A stretch of DNA of 61,113 nucleotides from Komagataeibacter melaceti (GCF_003403295.1 NZ_QUWV01000001.1:1-61113); one strand, 5' to 3'; shown: positions 44,629-54,103, numbered from the stretch's first letter. Numbers and translations are program-made. The notes: a model not told the origin generated them from the letters alone.

Positions 44629-44712
44629 CGTCCGCCTTACCTTCTCTTAGCCATTTGAAGCTCTACTGACCTTGCGTTGGCGAACAGCCATTACGAGACG
44701 GAGAGAACAACA

Positions 44713-45726
44713 ATGTCACTTTCGATTAACACCAACACCTCGGCGATGATCGCCCTTGAAACCCTGAACGCGACCCAGACCGAACTGAGCGCCACGGAAA
44801 ACGCCGTTTCCACCGGCCTGAAGGTTTCCACGGCTGCTGACAACCCCGCTGCTTTCGGTATCGCCTCCCAGATGAACGGCAACATTGCCGGCCAGAGCGC
44901 GGTGAACGATGGCCTGTCCTTCGCTTCCCAGGTCGTCAGCAGCACCACCAGTGCCGCCAACCAGATCATCAGCGTCCTGAACACCATCCAGAGCGCCGTG
45001 ACCTCGCTGGGTGACAACCAGGGCAGCCCGACCTCGGTTGGCCAGATCGGTGACGAAATCACCAGCTACCTCAACCAGATCGACACCATCGCGCGCAACG
45101 CGACGACCAATGGTGTGAACCTGCTCGCCTACAGCAAGCAGGGCACGGGCGGCACGGCCGATGGCAATGCCATCACTGCCAACAGCCTGCGTTATGTTAC
45201 GGGGCTTAGCGGTGATACGGCCACCATCACCGGCTTCAACTCCATGATCGCGACGGATGTCACCGCGAATGCCAGCCTGGGCATCTCGAAGGGCACTGCC
45301 GGTGGCAGCCTTGCCTATGCTCTGGGCCTGACCACCGACAAGACGATGGGCGGCAACATCAGCGGCAACGTCTTCACCGGCACCACGGGTTCGTCGACCA
45401 TCACCAGCGGCTTCCTCAACAAGTCTGGCACCTCGTCCTCTGCCTATGTCAGCGCCATGATCAGCCAGGTGCAGAACGCCCTGAACGCCATGACGGAAGT
45501 TACGGCGGCGCTGGGTTCCAACACGCAGATGCTCTCCAGCATGTCCACCTACGGTTCGACCGTTTCCGACAACCTGACGGCTGGCGTTGGCGCCTTGACC
45601 GATGCGGATATGTCGGCTGAAAGCGCGAAGCTGACCTCGCTGCAGACCAAGCAGTCGCTGGCGATCAAGTCCCTGACCATCGCGAACGGCCAGTCGCAGA
45701 ACATTCTCTCGCTGTTCCAGGGCTAA
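44713..45726 (+). CDS. fliC: Flagellin
   Basis: Filament subunit. 337 aa from ATG 44713 (GGAGAG 7 bases upstream). N-terminal D0/D1 signature: LSINTNTSAMIALETLNATQ, SATENAVSTGLKVSTAADN, PAAFGIASQM. The C-terminal D0/D1 is TSLQTKQSLAIKSLTIANG, QSQNILSLFQG. The central surface domain (about 130-240) is Gly/Ser/Thr/Asn-rich, offering sites for O-glycosylation. It is a single-gene unit with its own strong terminator (45755). Only one flagellin gene is present in the window. Confidence 0.96.
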   Translation: MSLSINTNTSAMIALETLNATQTELSATENAVSTGLKVSTAADNPAAFGIASQMNGNIAGQSAVNDGLSFASQVVSSTTSAANQIISVLNTIQSAVTSLGDNQGSPTSVGQIGDEITSYLNQIDTIARNATTNGVNLLAYSKQGTGGTADGNAITANSLRYVTGLSGDTATITGFNSMIATDVTANASLGISKGTAGGSLAYALGLTTDKTMGGNISGNVFTGTTGSSTITSGFLNKSGTSSSAYVSAMISQVQNALNAMTEVTAALGSNTQMLSSMSTYGSTVSDNLTAGVGALTDADMSAESAKLTSLQTKQSLAIKSLTIANGQSQNILSLFQG

Positions 45727-45754
45727 TCGTCTTCGGACGCTACGCCTTGACGGC

Positions 45755-45788
45755 AAATACCCCCGGCTTCGGTCGGGGGTATTTTTTT
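45755..45788 (+). terminator. Flagellin terminator
   Basis: AATACCCCCG and CGGGGGTATT form a 10-base-pair stem around a GCTTCGGT loop, followed by a run of T. It is 28 bases after the flagellin stop and is the clearest intrinsic terminator in the window. Confidence 0.92.
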
Positions 45789-45996
45789 GTCTGCGGGCGT
45801 ATATTGCGGGCAGGCCATTTCTGGCGGTACCAGCTTCATGCCTCGCGCTACTTACTCTGCAGGGTGAGGGCGAAAGGACAGGTTGCGGCCTGATCCGTTC
45901 CCGTGCACCTGTCCCGCGAATAGGGGCGGCCGGCTTCAAGGCAGCAGCCTTGCGTACTGCCCTGAATTACCGCGCAGGCTTCAAGCCTTCATAACG

Positions 45997-46602
45997 TCAC
46001 AGGCTGTCGGACAGCCTGACCAGCAGGGATACGGAATTGCCCGATGCATCCGTCCCGGCACGGAAATTCATCCACTTCCCCGGCGTAAAGACCCATGTCC
46101 TGACGAAATTTACCGCAAATGGATGGGGTTTGCAGGCGCTGCCGTTATCCTGCTGGGCGCATTGCATCGCATCGGCATCGCTGGGCGGGGCATAGATATT
46201 TGCATTCATGTCCACGGTGCGGCCATGTATCTGGACCGCGCCCTCCACGCCGGTTTTCATGCTGGCGGCGACAGGACCTGTATTGTCTGCAATCGTCCCG
46301 GCCATGACAATATCGGAAAATTTGGTGGCGTTGGTCGAGCAGATCTCCGTCGAGGCCGATCCGATAACGACGCCAGCATTATCGCTGCTGTTGTTACTGA
46401 CAGCATGTATCTCGACAACATAGACAGGCCCTGTCGTGCACTGGATGCCGCCGCCGTCCGTACCCGGCATTTTGGCGGACTGCTGCTCCCCCGGGGGATG
46501 GGACGCCGCTTTACCGGTCGCTGCACTCGCGGCCATGCAGGTGCCCGCGGAAAAAAATGCCGCAAGCAGGGCCACGCCCATACCGGCATGCGTAAAAGTC
46601 AT
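45997..46602 (-). CDS. Exported protein, unknown function
   Basis: 201 aa from ATG 46602; GTG 46620 would add 6 residues. A signal peptide (about 1-26, MGVALLAAFFSAGTCMA) predicts periplasmic or surface location. The mature part has Cys pairs (GIQCTTGPV, TEICSTNA, AMQCAQQ, SACKPHP) and a beta-rich pattern (GPVYVVEIHAVSNNSSDN, FVRTWVFTPGKWMNF). No family recognised. It is a lone minus-strand gene between flagellin and fliE. Confidence 0.6.
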   Translation of the reverse strand: MTFTHAGMGVALLAAFFSAGTCMAASAATGKAASHPPGEQQSAKMPGTDGGGIQCTTGPVYVVEIHAVSNNSSDNAGVVIGSASTEICSTNATKFSDIVMAGTIADNTGPVAASMKTGVEGAVQIHGRTVDMNANIYAPPSDADAMQCAQQDNGSACKPHPFAVNFVRTWVFTPGKWMNFRAGTDASGNSVSLLVRLSDSL

Positions 46603-46874
46603 ATTCCGTCGGTCACTCACTCAATTACGTCCTTATCCTGGAAACAGGAAACCAGGAGATGATCCACCTCGGATACAGGTCCGGACTGATTGTTAGTCCA
46701 TGGCAATATTATTTTCCATGGGTCCAGGACCAGGATGTGACTGACGGGAGGAGATAACGCACAGGACCGGCAGGGCTTGTGAGGAATGAGGGGCTAGGCT
46801 ATTAGTCACCTGATTAACTGGCAGCAATGCGCTTTCACCCCTTGACAGACAGGCGGGGGCTGAACGGGAACACG

Positions 46875-47216
46875 ATGATAAGCGATATCACCACACGCAG
46901 TCTCGACGCGAGCAACGCCTATGGGCTGACGCAGAAGGCAACGCAGTCAACCACGGACGGCACGGATGCTGCTGGCGGCGCACAGTCCTCGGATGCCGTA
47001 TCCGGGTTCACCACGGCGCTGGATAACGCGGTCAAGGGTGCGATCAGCACCGGCAAGACTGCTGAAGCCCAGACTGCAGTCGGCCTGTCCGGCAAGGGAA
47101 ACCTTACGGATATCGCTACCTCGGTCGAGGAAGCCAAGCTGACCCTGCAGACCGTAACGACAGTCAGGGACCGGGTGGTTCAGGCCTATCAGGACGTTAT
47201 GAAGATGTCGATCTAG
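46875..47216 (+). CDS. fliE: Flagellar hook-basal body protein FliE
   Basis: Adapter between the MS ring and the rod. 113 aa from ATG 46875, preceded by a short purine-rich stretch (gggaacacg); the open frame to 46827 is not needed. The C-terminal part holds the FliE signature TSVEEAKLTLQTVTTVRDRV, VQAYQDVMKMSI. The N-terminal half is Ala/Thr/Ser-rich. fliQ follows after 9 bases, then fliR and flhB, an order common in alphaproteobacteria. Confidence 0.93.
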   Translation: MISDITTRSLDASNAYGLTQKATQSTTDGTDAAGGAQSSDAVSGFTTALDNAVKGAISTGKTAEAQTAVGLSGKGNLTDIATSVEEAKLTLQTVTTVRDRVVQAYQDVMKMSI

Positions 47217-47225
47217 GGTCGCCAT

Positions 47226-47501
47226 ATGCATCATACGGTCGACATTCATGAAATCCTGCGTGAAACACTGATCGTGGCCGTAAAGATGGGAGCGCCATCC
47301 CTGCTGGCGTCTCTATGCGCGGGAATGCTGGTCTCCCTGTTTCAGGCCATGACGCAGGTCAGTGAGGCGACACTTTCCTTCGTGCCGAAATTCGTTGCCG
47401 CCATGGGCGCGCTCCTGCTGACGGGGTCGTTCATGTATTCCACCCTGCATACCTACGCACATACGATTTTTGACCAGATGGTCATGGTCGGCGGCTCATG
47501 A
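47226..47501 (+). CDS. fliQ: Flagellar export gate protein FliQ
   Basis: 91 aa, two membrane helices (about 17-40 and 50-75). EILRETLIVAVKMGAPSLLA, GMLVSLFQAMTQVSEATLSF and VPKFVAAMGALLLTGSFM are clear FliQ signatures. It lies 9 bases after fliE and 34 before fliR. Confidence 0.96.
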   Translation: MHHTVDIHEILRETLIVAVKMGAPSLLASLCAGMLVSLFQAMTQVSEATLSFVPKFVAAMGALLLTGSFMYSTLHTYAHTIFDQMVMVGGS

Positions 47502-47535
47502 CCGACCAGCGGATACGGCAGGCGGCTTACGTGAA

Positions 47536-48348
47536 ATGATGGACGATCCGTCCTTTCCCGGCGGATCCATTGCCGTTCTGGCCGCCATGTTTCTGGTTGT
47601 CCTGTGCCGCGTCAGCGCCCTGATCATGACAGCCCCTGCCCTGGGGGAGACCACATCCCCCATGGTGGTCAGGGCCGGTCTCGCCCTTGCCACAACCGTC
47701 ATGATCCTGCCGGTCGTGCAGGACCGTGTCATGGAGGTATCCGGGCAGGCGTTGCGCATACCGTCACTGGCGGTGGCGATTATCGCAGGCGAACTGCTGT
47801 ATGGTGTCTTTATCGGAACCCTGGCCCGGCTTGTGGCTACGGCGCTTGCGATTTCCATGCAGATCATTGCCGTTTTCACCGGACTGGCCAGCGTGCTCCA
47901 GCCAGATGCCGAACTGGGCGCGGGCAGCACGGCCATCAGCCATATGGCATCATCGCTGATCCCGGTCATTTTCCTGATAACAGGCCTGTATATCCTTCCT
48001 CTGGCAGCGATTACGGGTTCGTACAACCTGTTTCCACCGGGGCATATGCCGCTGGTGGGTGACATGGCACGCAGTGTTACGGACTCCACATCGCAGACAT
48101 TTGCCCTTGCCCTCCAGCTTGCAGCCCCTTTTGTCCTGATCGGAACCCTGTGGCCCGCCATGCTGGGGGTTCTGAACCGGCTTCTTCCTGCAATTCAGGT
48201 CTATTCACTGGCCATGCCGGCACAGTTGCTGGGCGGCGTACTGCTTCTGGCCATGCTGATTCAGGTCATGACCGGGTTCTGGCAGCAGCGGATGAGCGAT
48301 CTGCTTGTCGGCCTGCCGGGGATAAACGCTGGCGTATCACACCATTAG
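47536..48348 (+). CDS. fliR: Flagellar export gate protein FliR
   Basis: About 270 aa from ATG 47536 (ATG 47539 also possible; the frame is open upstream into fliQ). Six membrane helices. Conserved features include VLCRVSALIMTAPALGETT, GVFIGTLARLVATALAIS, QIIAVFTGLASVLQPD and SSLIPVIFLITGLYILPLAA. The gene is followed 12 bases later by flhB, its functional partner in the gate. The ribosome site is weak, so translation may depend on coupling to fliQ. Confidence 0.94.
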   Translation: MMDDPSFPGGSIAVLAAMFLVVLCRVSALIMTAPALGETTSPMVVRAGLALATTVMILPVVQDRVMEVSGQALRIPSLAVAIIAGELLYGVFIGTLARLVATALAISMQIIAVFTGLASVLQPDAELGAGSTAISHMASSLIPVIFLITGLYILPLAAITGSYNLFPPGHMPLVGDMARSVTDSTSQTFALALQLAAPFVLIGTLWPAMLGVLNRLLPAIQVYSLAMPAQLLGGVLLLAMLIQVMTGFWQQRMSDLLVGLPGINAGVSHH

Positions 48349-48360
48349 GGGCAGAGACTG

Positions 48361-49446
48361 ATGGCTGATGAAGGATCCGGCGGCGGCGAACGGAGTCAGG
48401 CCCCTACCGAAAGAAAACTGCAGACCGCGCGTGAGGAAGGCAACGTAGCCCAGTCCCGTGAACTGCCGATGCTGCTCGTGCTCGGGGCGTTTCTGATCAT
48501 CTTCACCCTGACATCAGCCCAGTCAGGAACCAGATTTGTCGCGCATATGCGTGGCATCATGGGTCATTTCGACAGTATTCCGCCCGACATGACATCCATC
48601 AAGCGGGCCGCCATGCAGAGCGGGATGGAAGGGGTACTTCTTGCCGCGCCGCTCGTATGCATAAGCATTGTGGTGACCCTCATATGCGGTCTGTTGCAGA
48701 CGGGCTTTCTCTGGCGGCCAGAGGCTCTTGTGCCCGATCTTACCCGCCTGTCGCCCATGCGGGGCATCAAGCGTCTTTTCAGCCTGAGCAACTTAGTGGA
48801 AACACTGAAAAGCTGCACCAAGTTCATCGTATTCGGACTGCTTCTGTACGGTGTAGCCAAGGGAACGCTGCAGGTAGCACCGGAAGCCGAACGCTGGACG
48901 ATTACGCGCCTCACCAAAGAACTCACCTCGTGGTTCGCCTATGCCACGCTGGTCGTGCTGGTCGTGCAGTGCGCAATCGCTCTGCTTGATGATCTGTGGA
49001 CGCGCTATAACCGAATACGCGGCCTGCGTATGAGCTTTCAGGATATCAAGGAAGAAAACCGCCAGACCGAAGGCGACCCCCTTGTCAAACGACGCCTGCA
49101 GATCATTCGCCGCAAACGCGCCCGCCGCCGCATGCTCGATGCCGTCAAGACGGCAACGGTCGTGGTGACGAACCCCACGCATTATGCCGTTGCACTCTTA
49201 TATGAGACCGGTACGGAGAGCGCGCCCCAGATCATAGCCAAGGGAACGGACGACCTTGCCGCCCGTATCCGACACGCGGCCGAGGATGCGCGGGTGCCGG
49301 TCATTGCAAATCCACCCCTGGCACGCGCCCTGTATACAATCCCGCTGGATTCGGAAATTCCCCCGGAATATTTCCAGCCCGTTGCCGCCATCATAGCTTA
49401 CGTGATGAAGCTCAAGACCCCCGGTTCGCGCACGCAGTTACGTTAG
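48361..49446 (+). CDS. flhB: Flagellar export switch protein FlhB
   Basis: Membrane protein whose self-cleavage switches export from hook to filament substrates. 361 aa. The N-terminus has GGGERSQAPTERKLQTAREE, EGNVAQSREL. Four membrane helices follow, and then the cytoplasmic domain with the autocleavage motif in VVTNPTHYAVALLYE (Asn-Pro at about 270). The end ALYTIPLDSEIPPEYFQPVA is typical. It closes the fliE-fliQ-fliR-flhB unit and is followed by a hairpin at 49486. Confidence 0.97.
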   Translation: MADEGSGGGERSQAPTERKLQTAREEGNVAQSRELPMLLVLGAFLIIFTLTSAQSGTRFVAHMRGIMGHFDSIPPDMTSIKRAAMQSGMEGVLLAAPLVCISIVVTLICGLLQTGFLWRPEALVPDLTRLSPMRGIKRLFSLSNLVETLKSCTKFIVFGLLLYGVAKGTLQVAPEAERWTITRLTKELTSWFAYATLVVLVVQCAIALLDDLWTRYNRIRGLRMSFQDIKEENRQTEGDPLVKRRLQIIRRKRARRRMLDAVKTATVVVTNPTHYAVALLYETGTESAPQIIAKGTDDLAARIRHAAEDARVPVIANPPLARALYTIPLDSEIPPEYFQPVAAIIAYVMKLKTPGSRTQLR

Positions 49447-49758
49447 GCGAACAGAGCCATAGACACTCGGGAGCGCGTGTTTCTCCCGGTTACAAAGGGT
49501 AACCGGAAGGGCATATTGAAGGAAATCCTTGCATTTCATGGCGCGCATGCTAGTCAGAAACAGCATAGGCACAGGTGACGCGCTGGGGATGTTTCGGCCG
49601 CCATTCCATGCCCGTAAAAGCCATAGGCTCATGCCCACCCGCCCGGAACGGGGCTGGTTGGCAGTATCGTGCGGCCATGTCGCATGATGGAACCATGACT
49701 TTTTTCTGCCTGATGGCGGACGGGACAGACAACAGCGCGCTCGGGTCAGGGACAGCTC
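49447..49758. other. Gene-free region between flhB and flgE
   Basis: About 310 bases without a supported gene. It contains the flhB hairpin (49486-49506) and presumably the flgE promoter. A ggttggcagtatcgtgcgg segment (about 49656) looks like a sigma-54 site, but the GG-to-GC spacing is 9 instead of 10. Confidence 0.45.
49486..49506 (+). terminator. Hairpin after flhB
   Basis: CCGGTTAC and GTAACCGG form an 8-base-pair stem with a 5-base loop, 40 bases after the flhB stop. A competing stem (CGGGAG/CTCCCG) overlaps it. No T-run. Confidence 0.45.
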
Positions 49759-51498
49759 ATGTCGATTTTTAATGCCCTTACTACGGCTGTCAGCGGAATT
49801 GACGCGCAGTCGACCGCATTTACAAATCTCAGTAACAACATCGCCAATAGCCAGACGGTGGGTTACAAGGCTGATTCCACGGCCTTTCAGGATTTTGTGG
49901 CAGACTCGTTAAACGGCAATTCCGCATCCGCCGACATTTCGGATTCCGTTTCGGCCCTGACCATCCAGCATGTTGACCAGCAGGGCACGGCCTCGGCCAG
50001 CACCGACAGCCTGGCCATGTCGATTTCCGGCAGCGGCCTCTTTGACGTGTCCAAGGAAACCGGCGCGACCACAGCCGGCTCGACCCAGTTCCAGAATGAG
50101 CAGTACTATACGCGTAACGGCGAATTCTATGAGAACAAGGAAGGCTATCTGGTCAATACCGCCGGGTATTATCTTGATGGCTACATGGTCAACAGCGAGA
50201 CCGGGCAGCTCAATAACAATCTGACCCAGATCAATATCGCTAATGTCGGTTTCCGCCCCACGGAAACGACAACCCTGACCCAGACGGCCGTGGTTGGCAG
50301 CCTGCCGTCCGACAGCACGAACTACACACCGCAGACATATACGACCGCGCCCGTCACGACATATGACGCAAATGCCGAGGCCCATCAGGTCGGTCTTTCG
50401 TGGACGCAGAGCTCGAGCAACCCCCTGGTCTGGAATGTCAGCGCCTATGACGCCGGGGGAACGGGCACCATCGCGGCGAATGACTATCAGGTCACGTTCA
50501 ACAGTGATGGCACACTGGCCTCTGTCATGAATGCGACGACAGGCGCCACCGTTGGCTCGACCACGACCGGCTCCGCCGTTTCGATCCCCATTTCGGCCGA
50601 CTACGATGGGGTCACGCAGACCATGCAGCTTGACCTCGGCACGATTGGTGGCACAAGCGGCACCACCATGGCCGCCGCTGGCAGCAACAGCGTCAGCACA
50701 AGCCAGGTCTCTGCCCTGACGGCCGATACGACAGCCAACACCATCTCGATGGCCGCCAACACCAAGCTGGGCACGACCACGGGTTCGAACCAGTCCTATG
50801 TCACGGCACCGACCGATGTCGGAACGACGCCCGTGTCTGTCAAATGGACCCAGACATCCGCATCCCCCGCGACATGGACGGTTTCAGCGGTCAATCCTTA
50901 TGACAGCTCCTCATCCTCGGGTGTCAGCTCCGACTCTTACAGCGTCGTTTTCAACTCGGACGGCACGGTCAAGTCGGTAACCGATCTGACCAATCCCAGC
51001 ACAACGGTATCGGGGCTGAACAGCCTGACAGCATCCATCAATGGCACAAGCTACGCCATGGACCTCAGCGGAGCTTCCCTTTCAACAACGGCCCTGTCCA
51101 CCGATACCACGTCCCTGACTTCCGACAGTGTATCGAGCGGTACGTATGAAGGCGCCGAGATTGAAAGCGACGGCTCCATCATGGCCGAGTTCGATAACGG
51201 CGATACGCAGCTTATCGGCAAGGTCGCCCTGAGCAACTTCGCCAATGTTGATGGCCTGAACGCTGTTGATGGACAGGCCTATACCGCTACCGCGAACTCT
51301 GGCAGCGCGAAAACGGGCGTTGTGGGTGAGAACGGCACGGGCACCGTATCGGTCGGGTATGTTGAATCCTCGACCACGGACCTGACCAGTGACCTGTCCT
51401 CGCTGATCGTTGCCCAGGAGGCCTATTCGGCCAATACGAAGGTGGTGACGACTGCTGACGAACTGCTCCAGACCACGATTGCCATGAAGCAGTCCTAA
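49759..51498 (+). CDS. flgE: Flagellar hook protein FlgE, enlarged by an internal repeat
   Basis: Hook subunit. 579 aa, longer than the usual 400 or so. N-terminal signature: FNALTTAVSGIDAQSTAFTN, LSNNIANSQTVGYKADSTAF; C-terminal: VGYVESSTTDLTSDLSSLIV, AQEAYSANTKVVTTADELLQ. The central part contains two related segments: VGLSWTQSSSNP...NDYQVTFNSDGTLASV (about residues 211-260) and VSVKWTQTSASP...DSYSVVFNSDGTVKSV (about 359-412), each followed by a similar beta-rich run. The ATG at 49759 follows a purine stretch. It stands alone with its own terminator (51505). Confidence 0.94.
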   Translation: MSIFNALTTAVSGIDAQSTAFTNLSNNIANSQTVGYKADSTAFQDFVADSLNGNSASADISDSVSALTIQHVDQQGTASASTDSLAMSISGSGLFDVSKETGATTAGSTQFQNEQYYTRNGEFYENKEGYLVNTAGYYLDGYMVNSETGQLNNNLTQINIANVGFRPTETTTLTQTAVVGSLPSDSTNYTPQTYTTAPVTTYDANAEAHQVGLSWTQSSSNPLVWNVSAYDAGGTGTIAANDYQVTFNSDGTLASVMNATTGATVGSTTTGSAVSIPISADYDGVTQTMQLDLGTIGGTSGTTMAAAGSNSVSTSQVSALTADTTANTISMAANTKLGTTTGSNQSYVTAPTDVGTTPVSVKWTQTSASPATWTVSAVNPYDSSSSSGVSSDSYSVVFNSDGTVKSVTDLTNPSTTVSGLNSLTASINGTSYAMDLSGASLSTTALSTDTTSLTSDSVSSGTYEGAEIESDGSIMAEFDNGDTQLIGKVALSNFANVDGLNAVDGQAYTATANSGSAKTGVVGENGTGTVSVGYVESSTTDLTSDLSSLIVAQEAYSANTKVVTTADELLQTTIAMKQS

Positions 51499-51504
51499 TG
51501 ATCT

Positions 51505-51537
51505 GACCGGTCCGCCATGGTGCGGACCGGTCTTTTC
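51505..51537 (+). terminator. flgE terminator
   Basis: GACCGGTCCGC and GCGGACCGGTC form an 11-base-pair stem with a 6-base loop, followed by TTTTCT. It begins 6 bases after the flgE stop. A strong intrinsic terminator. Confidence 0.88.
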
Positions 51538-51630
51538 TATCTGGATAAACCGACCTTTTTCATGGCGATTACTGAAACTTCATCTCCACAGGTGTAAGAT
51601 CCCGAAATCGGATTTTCCGAAGAAGCGTGG

Positions 51631-52341
51631 CTATAGCTGTTTAGCGGCCAGCCTGTAGCCAAAGCCGTGAACGGTCTCGATAAATGGTTCCGATTTGCCA
51701 AGAACGGCATGCAGCTTTGTGCGCATCCGGTAGATTGCCTTATCAATCGCACGAACCGTAATATCTTCATCAAGCAGCATAAGCAGGCGATCACGATGAA
51801 CCGGTTTGGGCGCATTGCGGATCAGCGCATCAAGAAGCCGGAATTCATTTTCCGTAAGATGTATTTCGATATTGCTATGCAGCCATATCTTCCGCGTCGC
51901 CAGGTCAATTTTCCATCCCGCAAAATGGTAAACAAGGCTTTCCTTGCCCCGCAGGACCGCCATGTTCAGTCGCCGCGACAGATTACGGACGCGCGCGACA
52001 AGTTCACGCGGATGCAGGGGTTTTTCCAGATAATCATCCGCACCATTTTCCAGCCCGCGCAGGCGGTCGTTCATTGTGCAGCAGGATGTCGCGACAATAA
52101 TCCCGGCTGATGTATCACGCCGTAATTCCGATATGACATCCAGCGCATTGCCATCGGGTAACTGTAATTCCAGCAGTATAATGTCGAATTTGCGGTACCG
52201 GATATGTCGTTTCATTTCCAGGATTGAGGTGGCAAGGTCCGTCACGCACCCCGAACCAAGCAGGACGGCGTTATACAGGTCGCGTGTTGTCTTTTCAGCT
52301 TCAACAAGCAGCACATGCGCATCCGTCCTGTCTCCCGTCAT
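51631..52341 (-). CDS. OmpR-family response regulator with Glu at the phospho-acceptor position
   Basis: 236 aa from ATG 52341 (no strong ribosome site). Receiver about 9-122: the acidic pair reads VEAEKTTR in place of the usual EDD, the acceptor site reads ILLELQLPDG with Glu58 where Asp is expected, and the lysine is kept (DYLEKPLHPREL). A winged-helix DNA-binding domain follows (about 135-232; IHLTENEFRLLDALI, IDKAIYRMRTKLHAVLG, FIETVHGFGYRL). Glu often mimics phospho-Asp, so the protein could be active without a kinase, but this is inference. It is divergent from mcp-cheW. Confidence 0.85.
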   Translation of the reverse strand: MTGDRTDAHVLLVEAEKTTRDLYNAVLLGSGCVTDLATSILEMKRHIRYRKFDIILLELQLPDGNALDVISELRRDTSAGIIVATSCCTMNDRLRGLENGADDYLEKPLHPRELVARVRNLSRRLNMAVLRGKESLVYHFAGWKIDLATRKIWLHSNIEIHLTENEFRLLDALIRNAPKPVHRDRLLMLLDEDITVRAIDKAIYRMRTKLHAVLGKSEPFIETVHGFGYRLAAKQL

Positions 52342-52645
52342 GAGTGCATTACTTTCAACCTATAGTAGTAACGGTGGATGCAGCGTCATTGAAACTACAT
52401 ATATCTCAAATACGGGATATATTAGGGAAACTATCAAGACAAGTGACTGCTAAAATATCAGCCATGTGTATAGCCCTCTTTTCCATTGGCATGACGTAAT
52501 CTAGAGACGGATATATAGGATGGTGATATCTGTCTGCGTCAAAAACCGCAGAATATCTGGCCGATAGTTTTCCCATCAGAACAGTGCTGCGCTGCGTCGT
52601 TACCGTAATTTATCTGCGCGCAACAAACATAAATGGTACAGTAAC
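52342..52645. other. Divergent region between response regulator and mcp
   Basis: About 300 AT-rich bases with no gene. It holds an inverted repeat at 52399-52422 and several tatat tracts; promoters for both flanking units should be here, but I cannot place a consensus one. Confidence 0.45.
52399..52422. promoter_or_regulatory. Inverted repeat in the regulator/mcp divergent region
   Basis: ATATATC and GATATAT, 10 bases apart, form a perfect inverted repeat, so arm centres are about 17 bases apart. It lies 58 bases upstream of the response regulator start. It could be the operator of that OmpR-type regulator, but the AT-rich arms make chance more likely. Confidence 0.35.
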
Positions 52646-54103
52646 ATGTTAAATTGGTTTACTGAGCGTGCGCCTCTACGCAAAAAAATTACCGTAGTCA
52701 CTGCCTGTCTCCAAGCCTACATGATCTTTCAGATCTTTGTTCAGATCATCTGCTTTGAGCTCCAGCTTTCCATTGAAAACCAGAGAATTATCACCCTTGG
52801 TGAGTTCCTCTTTGGTTCGGTCATGGTCGTGTGCATCCGGTGGGTCCTGATCAACCGTGTGGCCAAGCCGTTTGAGACCATTACGCGCCTGACCGAGCGG
52901 ATCGCCGCCGGCACATTGAACGAAAACATCCCCTTCCTGAGCTGGACGGATTGCGCGGGACGACTGGCCAACGCGCTTTCGACCTTCCGTGACGCGCTTC
53001 TGCGCCAGATCGAACTCCAGAAGCAGGCAGCCGAAAGTGCGCGCAAGCAGGAACTGCTTGCCGAGCAGACACGCCAGCGCGAAATCCAGCAAAATGCCCT
53101 GATTGCCGATCTGGGGCAGGGCCTGAAAGCTCTGGCTGATGGCGACCTGACTTTCCACTTCTCGTCTCCCTTCGCCAAGGAGTTCGAGCCGCTTCGCCTG
53201 AACTTCAACGATGCGCTCATCTCCCTGTCCGACGCGATGACACGCGTTGCGTCCGCATCCTCCCTTATCCAGAATGGCGCGGTGGAAATCGCCCAGGCCT
53301 CGGATGACTTCGCGCAGAGGACGGAGCGCCAGGCCGCCGCACTGGGTCAGACAGCCGCATCCGTCAATAATGTCACGGGTGGCGTTTCCAACACGGCAAC
53401 GGCAGCGCTTGAGACCAACCGTTCGGCCGATGTGGCGCATTCCTCTGTCCAGCGGTCCAGCGATGTCATGCAGAGCGCCATGGTCGCCATTGAGGAAATC
53501 GCAGCTTCTTCGGAAAAGGTCGCCGCGATTATCGGCATGATTGATGAGATCGCGTTCCAGACCAATCTCCTGTCCCTGAACGCAGGCGTGGAAGCTGCCC
53601 GTGCAGGGGAAGCAGGACGTGGCTTTGCCGTTGTCGCCAATGAAGTGCGTTCACTGGCACAGAGATCCGCTGACTCGGCCAAGCAGATCCGCGACCTGAT
53701 CGGCATTTCCAAGCGTCACGTGACGGACGGTGTGAAGCTGGTTGAACAGACCAATAAAGAGCTCAGGACCGTCGTATCCCAGGTGGAATCCATCAGCGGC
53801 CATGTCTCCAAGATCGCAACCGTAGCGCGGGAGCAGGCAGCCAGCCTGAAGGAAATCAATACCACCGTCTCCCATATCGACACCACCACGCAGCAGAACG
53901 CGGCCATGGTTGAGGAGACCGCTGCGGCGGCGCATAACCTCAAAAGCCAGGCATCGAACCTGATGATGGTGGTCAGTCATTTCCACATGAGGGGCATCCC
54001 CGGGAAATCAAAGACCATAGCGGCACCTTCCGCCCCCCAGAAGAAGCTCTCATCTGGAGCCAAAGTGCCTGAAACCCTGAACGGATGGGCGGCTGATTTT
54101 TAA
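52646..54103 (+). CDS. Methyl-accepting chemotaxis protein without periplasmic sensor
   Basis: Chemoreceptor. 485 aa. Two membrane helices (about 15-38 and 48-69) are separated by about 10 residues, so there is no periplasmic ligand domain. HAMP-like segments follow (about 70-120 and 150-200), then the signalling domain with the conserved tip [40 protein letters not shown]. The last residues are NGWAADF, near but not equal to the WxxF tether. It overlaps cheW by one base (TAATG). Sensing probably occurs in the membrane or cytoplasm, for example energy state; the signal is unknown. Confidence 0.92.
   Translation: MLNWFTERAPLRKKITVVTACLQAYMIFQIFVQIICFELQLSIENQRIITLGEFLFGSVMVVCIRWVLINRVAKPFETITRLTERIAAGTLNENIPFLSWTDCAGRLANALSTFRDALLRQIELQKQAAESARKQELLAEQTRQREIQQNALIADLGQGLKALADGDLTFHFSSPFAKEFEPLRLNFNDALISLSDAMTRVASASSLIQNGAVEIAQASDDFAQRTERQAAALGQTAASVNNVTGGVSNTATAALETNRSADVAHSSVQRSSDVMQSAMVAIEEIAASSEKVAAIIGMIDEIAFQTNLLSLNAGVEAARAGEAGRGFAVVANEVRSLAQRSADSAKQIRDLIGISKRHVTDGVKLVEQTNKELRTVVSQVESISGHVSKIATVAREQAASLKEINTTVSHIDTTTQQNAAMVEETAAAAHNLKSQASNLMMVVSHFHMRGIPGKSKTIAAPSAPQKKLSSGAKVPETLNGWAADF

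Larger units (their letters stand above)
44270..44712. other. Flagellin upstream region
   Basis: About 440 bases with no gene I can support. It has a 7-base tandem repeat (44301-44328), a TTAACC half-site (about 44363), a poly-T tract (44602-44608), an AT-rich inverted repeat (44611-44628) and the flagellin ribosome site. I do not find a convincing sigma-54, sigma-28 or sigma-70 promoter. Confidence 0.45.

Noticed and set aside
44716-45939. 407-codon open frame antisense to flagellin
   Set aside because: It mirrors the GC-rich codon pattern of flagellin; its translation is Arg/Gly/His-rich with no family pattern, and flagellin is certain.
46698-46721. Two CCATGG sites near fliE as a regulator binding pair
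   Set aside because: Each 6-base palindrome is common by chance and there is no longer symmetry.
46800-46826. CtrA box upstream of fliE (ttagtcacctgattaac)
   Set aside because: The spacer is 8, not 7, and the first half is TTAG; it does not fit the consensus.
49650-49675. Sigma-54 promoter before flgE (TTGGCAG...GTGCGG)
   Set aside because: GG-to-GC spacing is 9, while the sigma-54 consensus needs 10, and the flanks match poorly.
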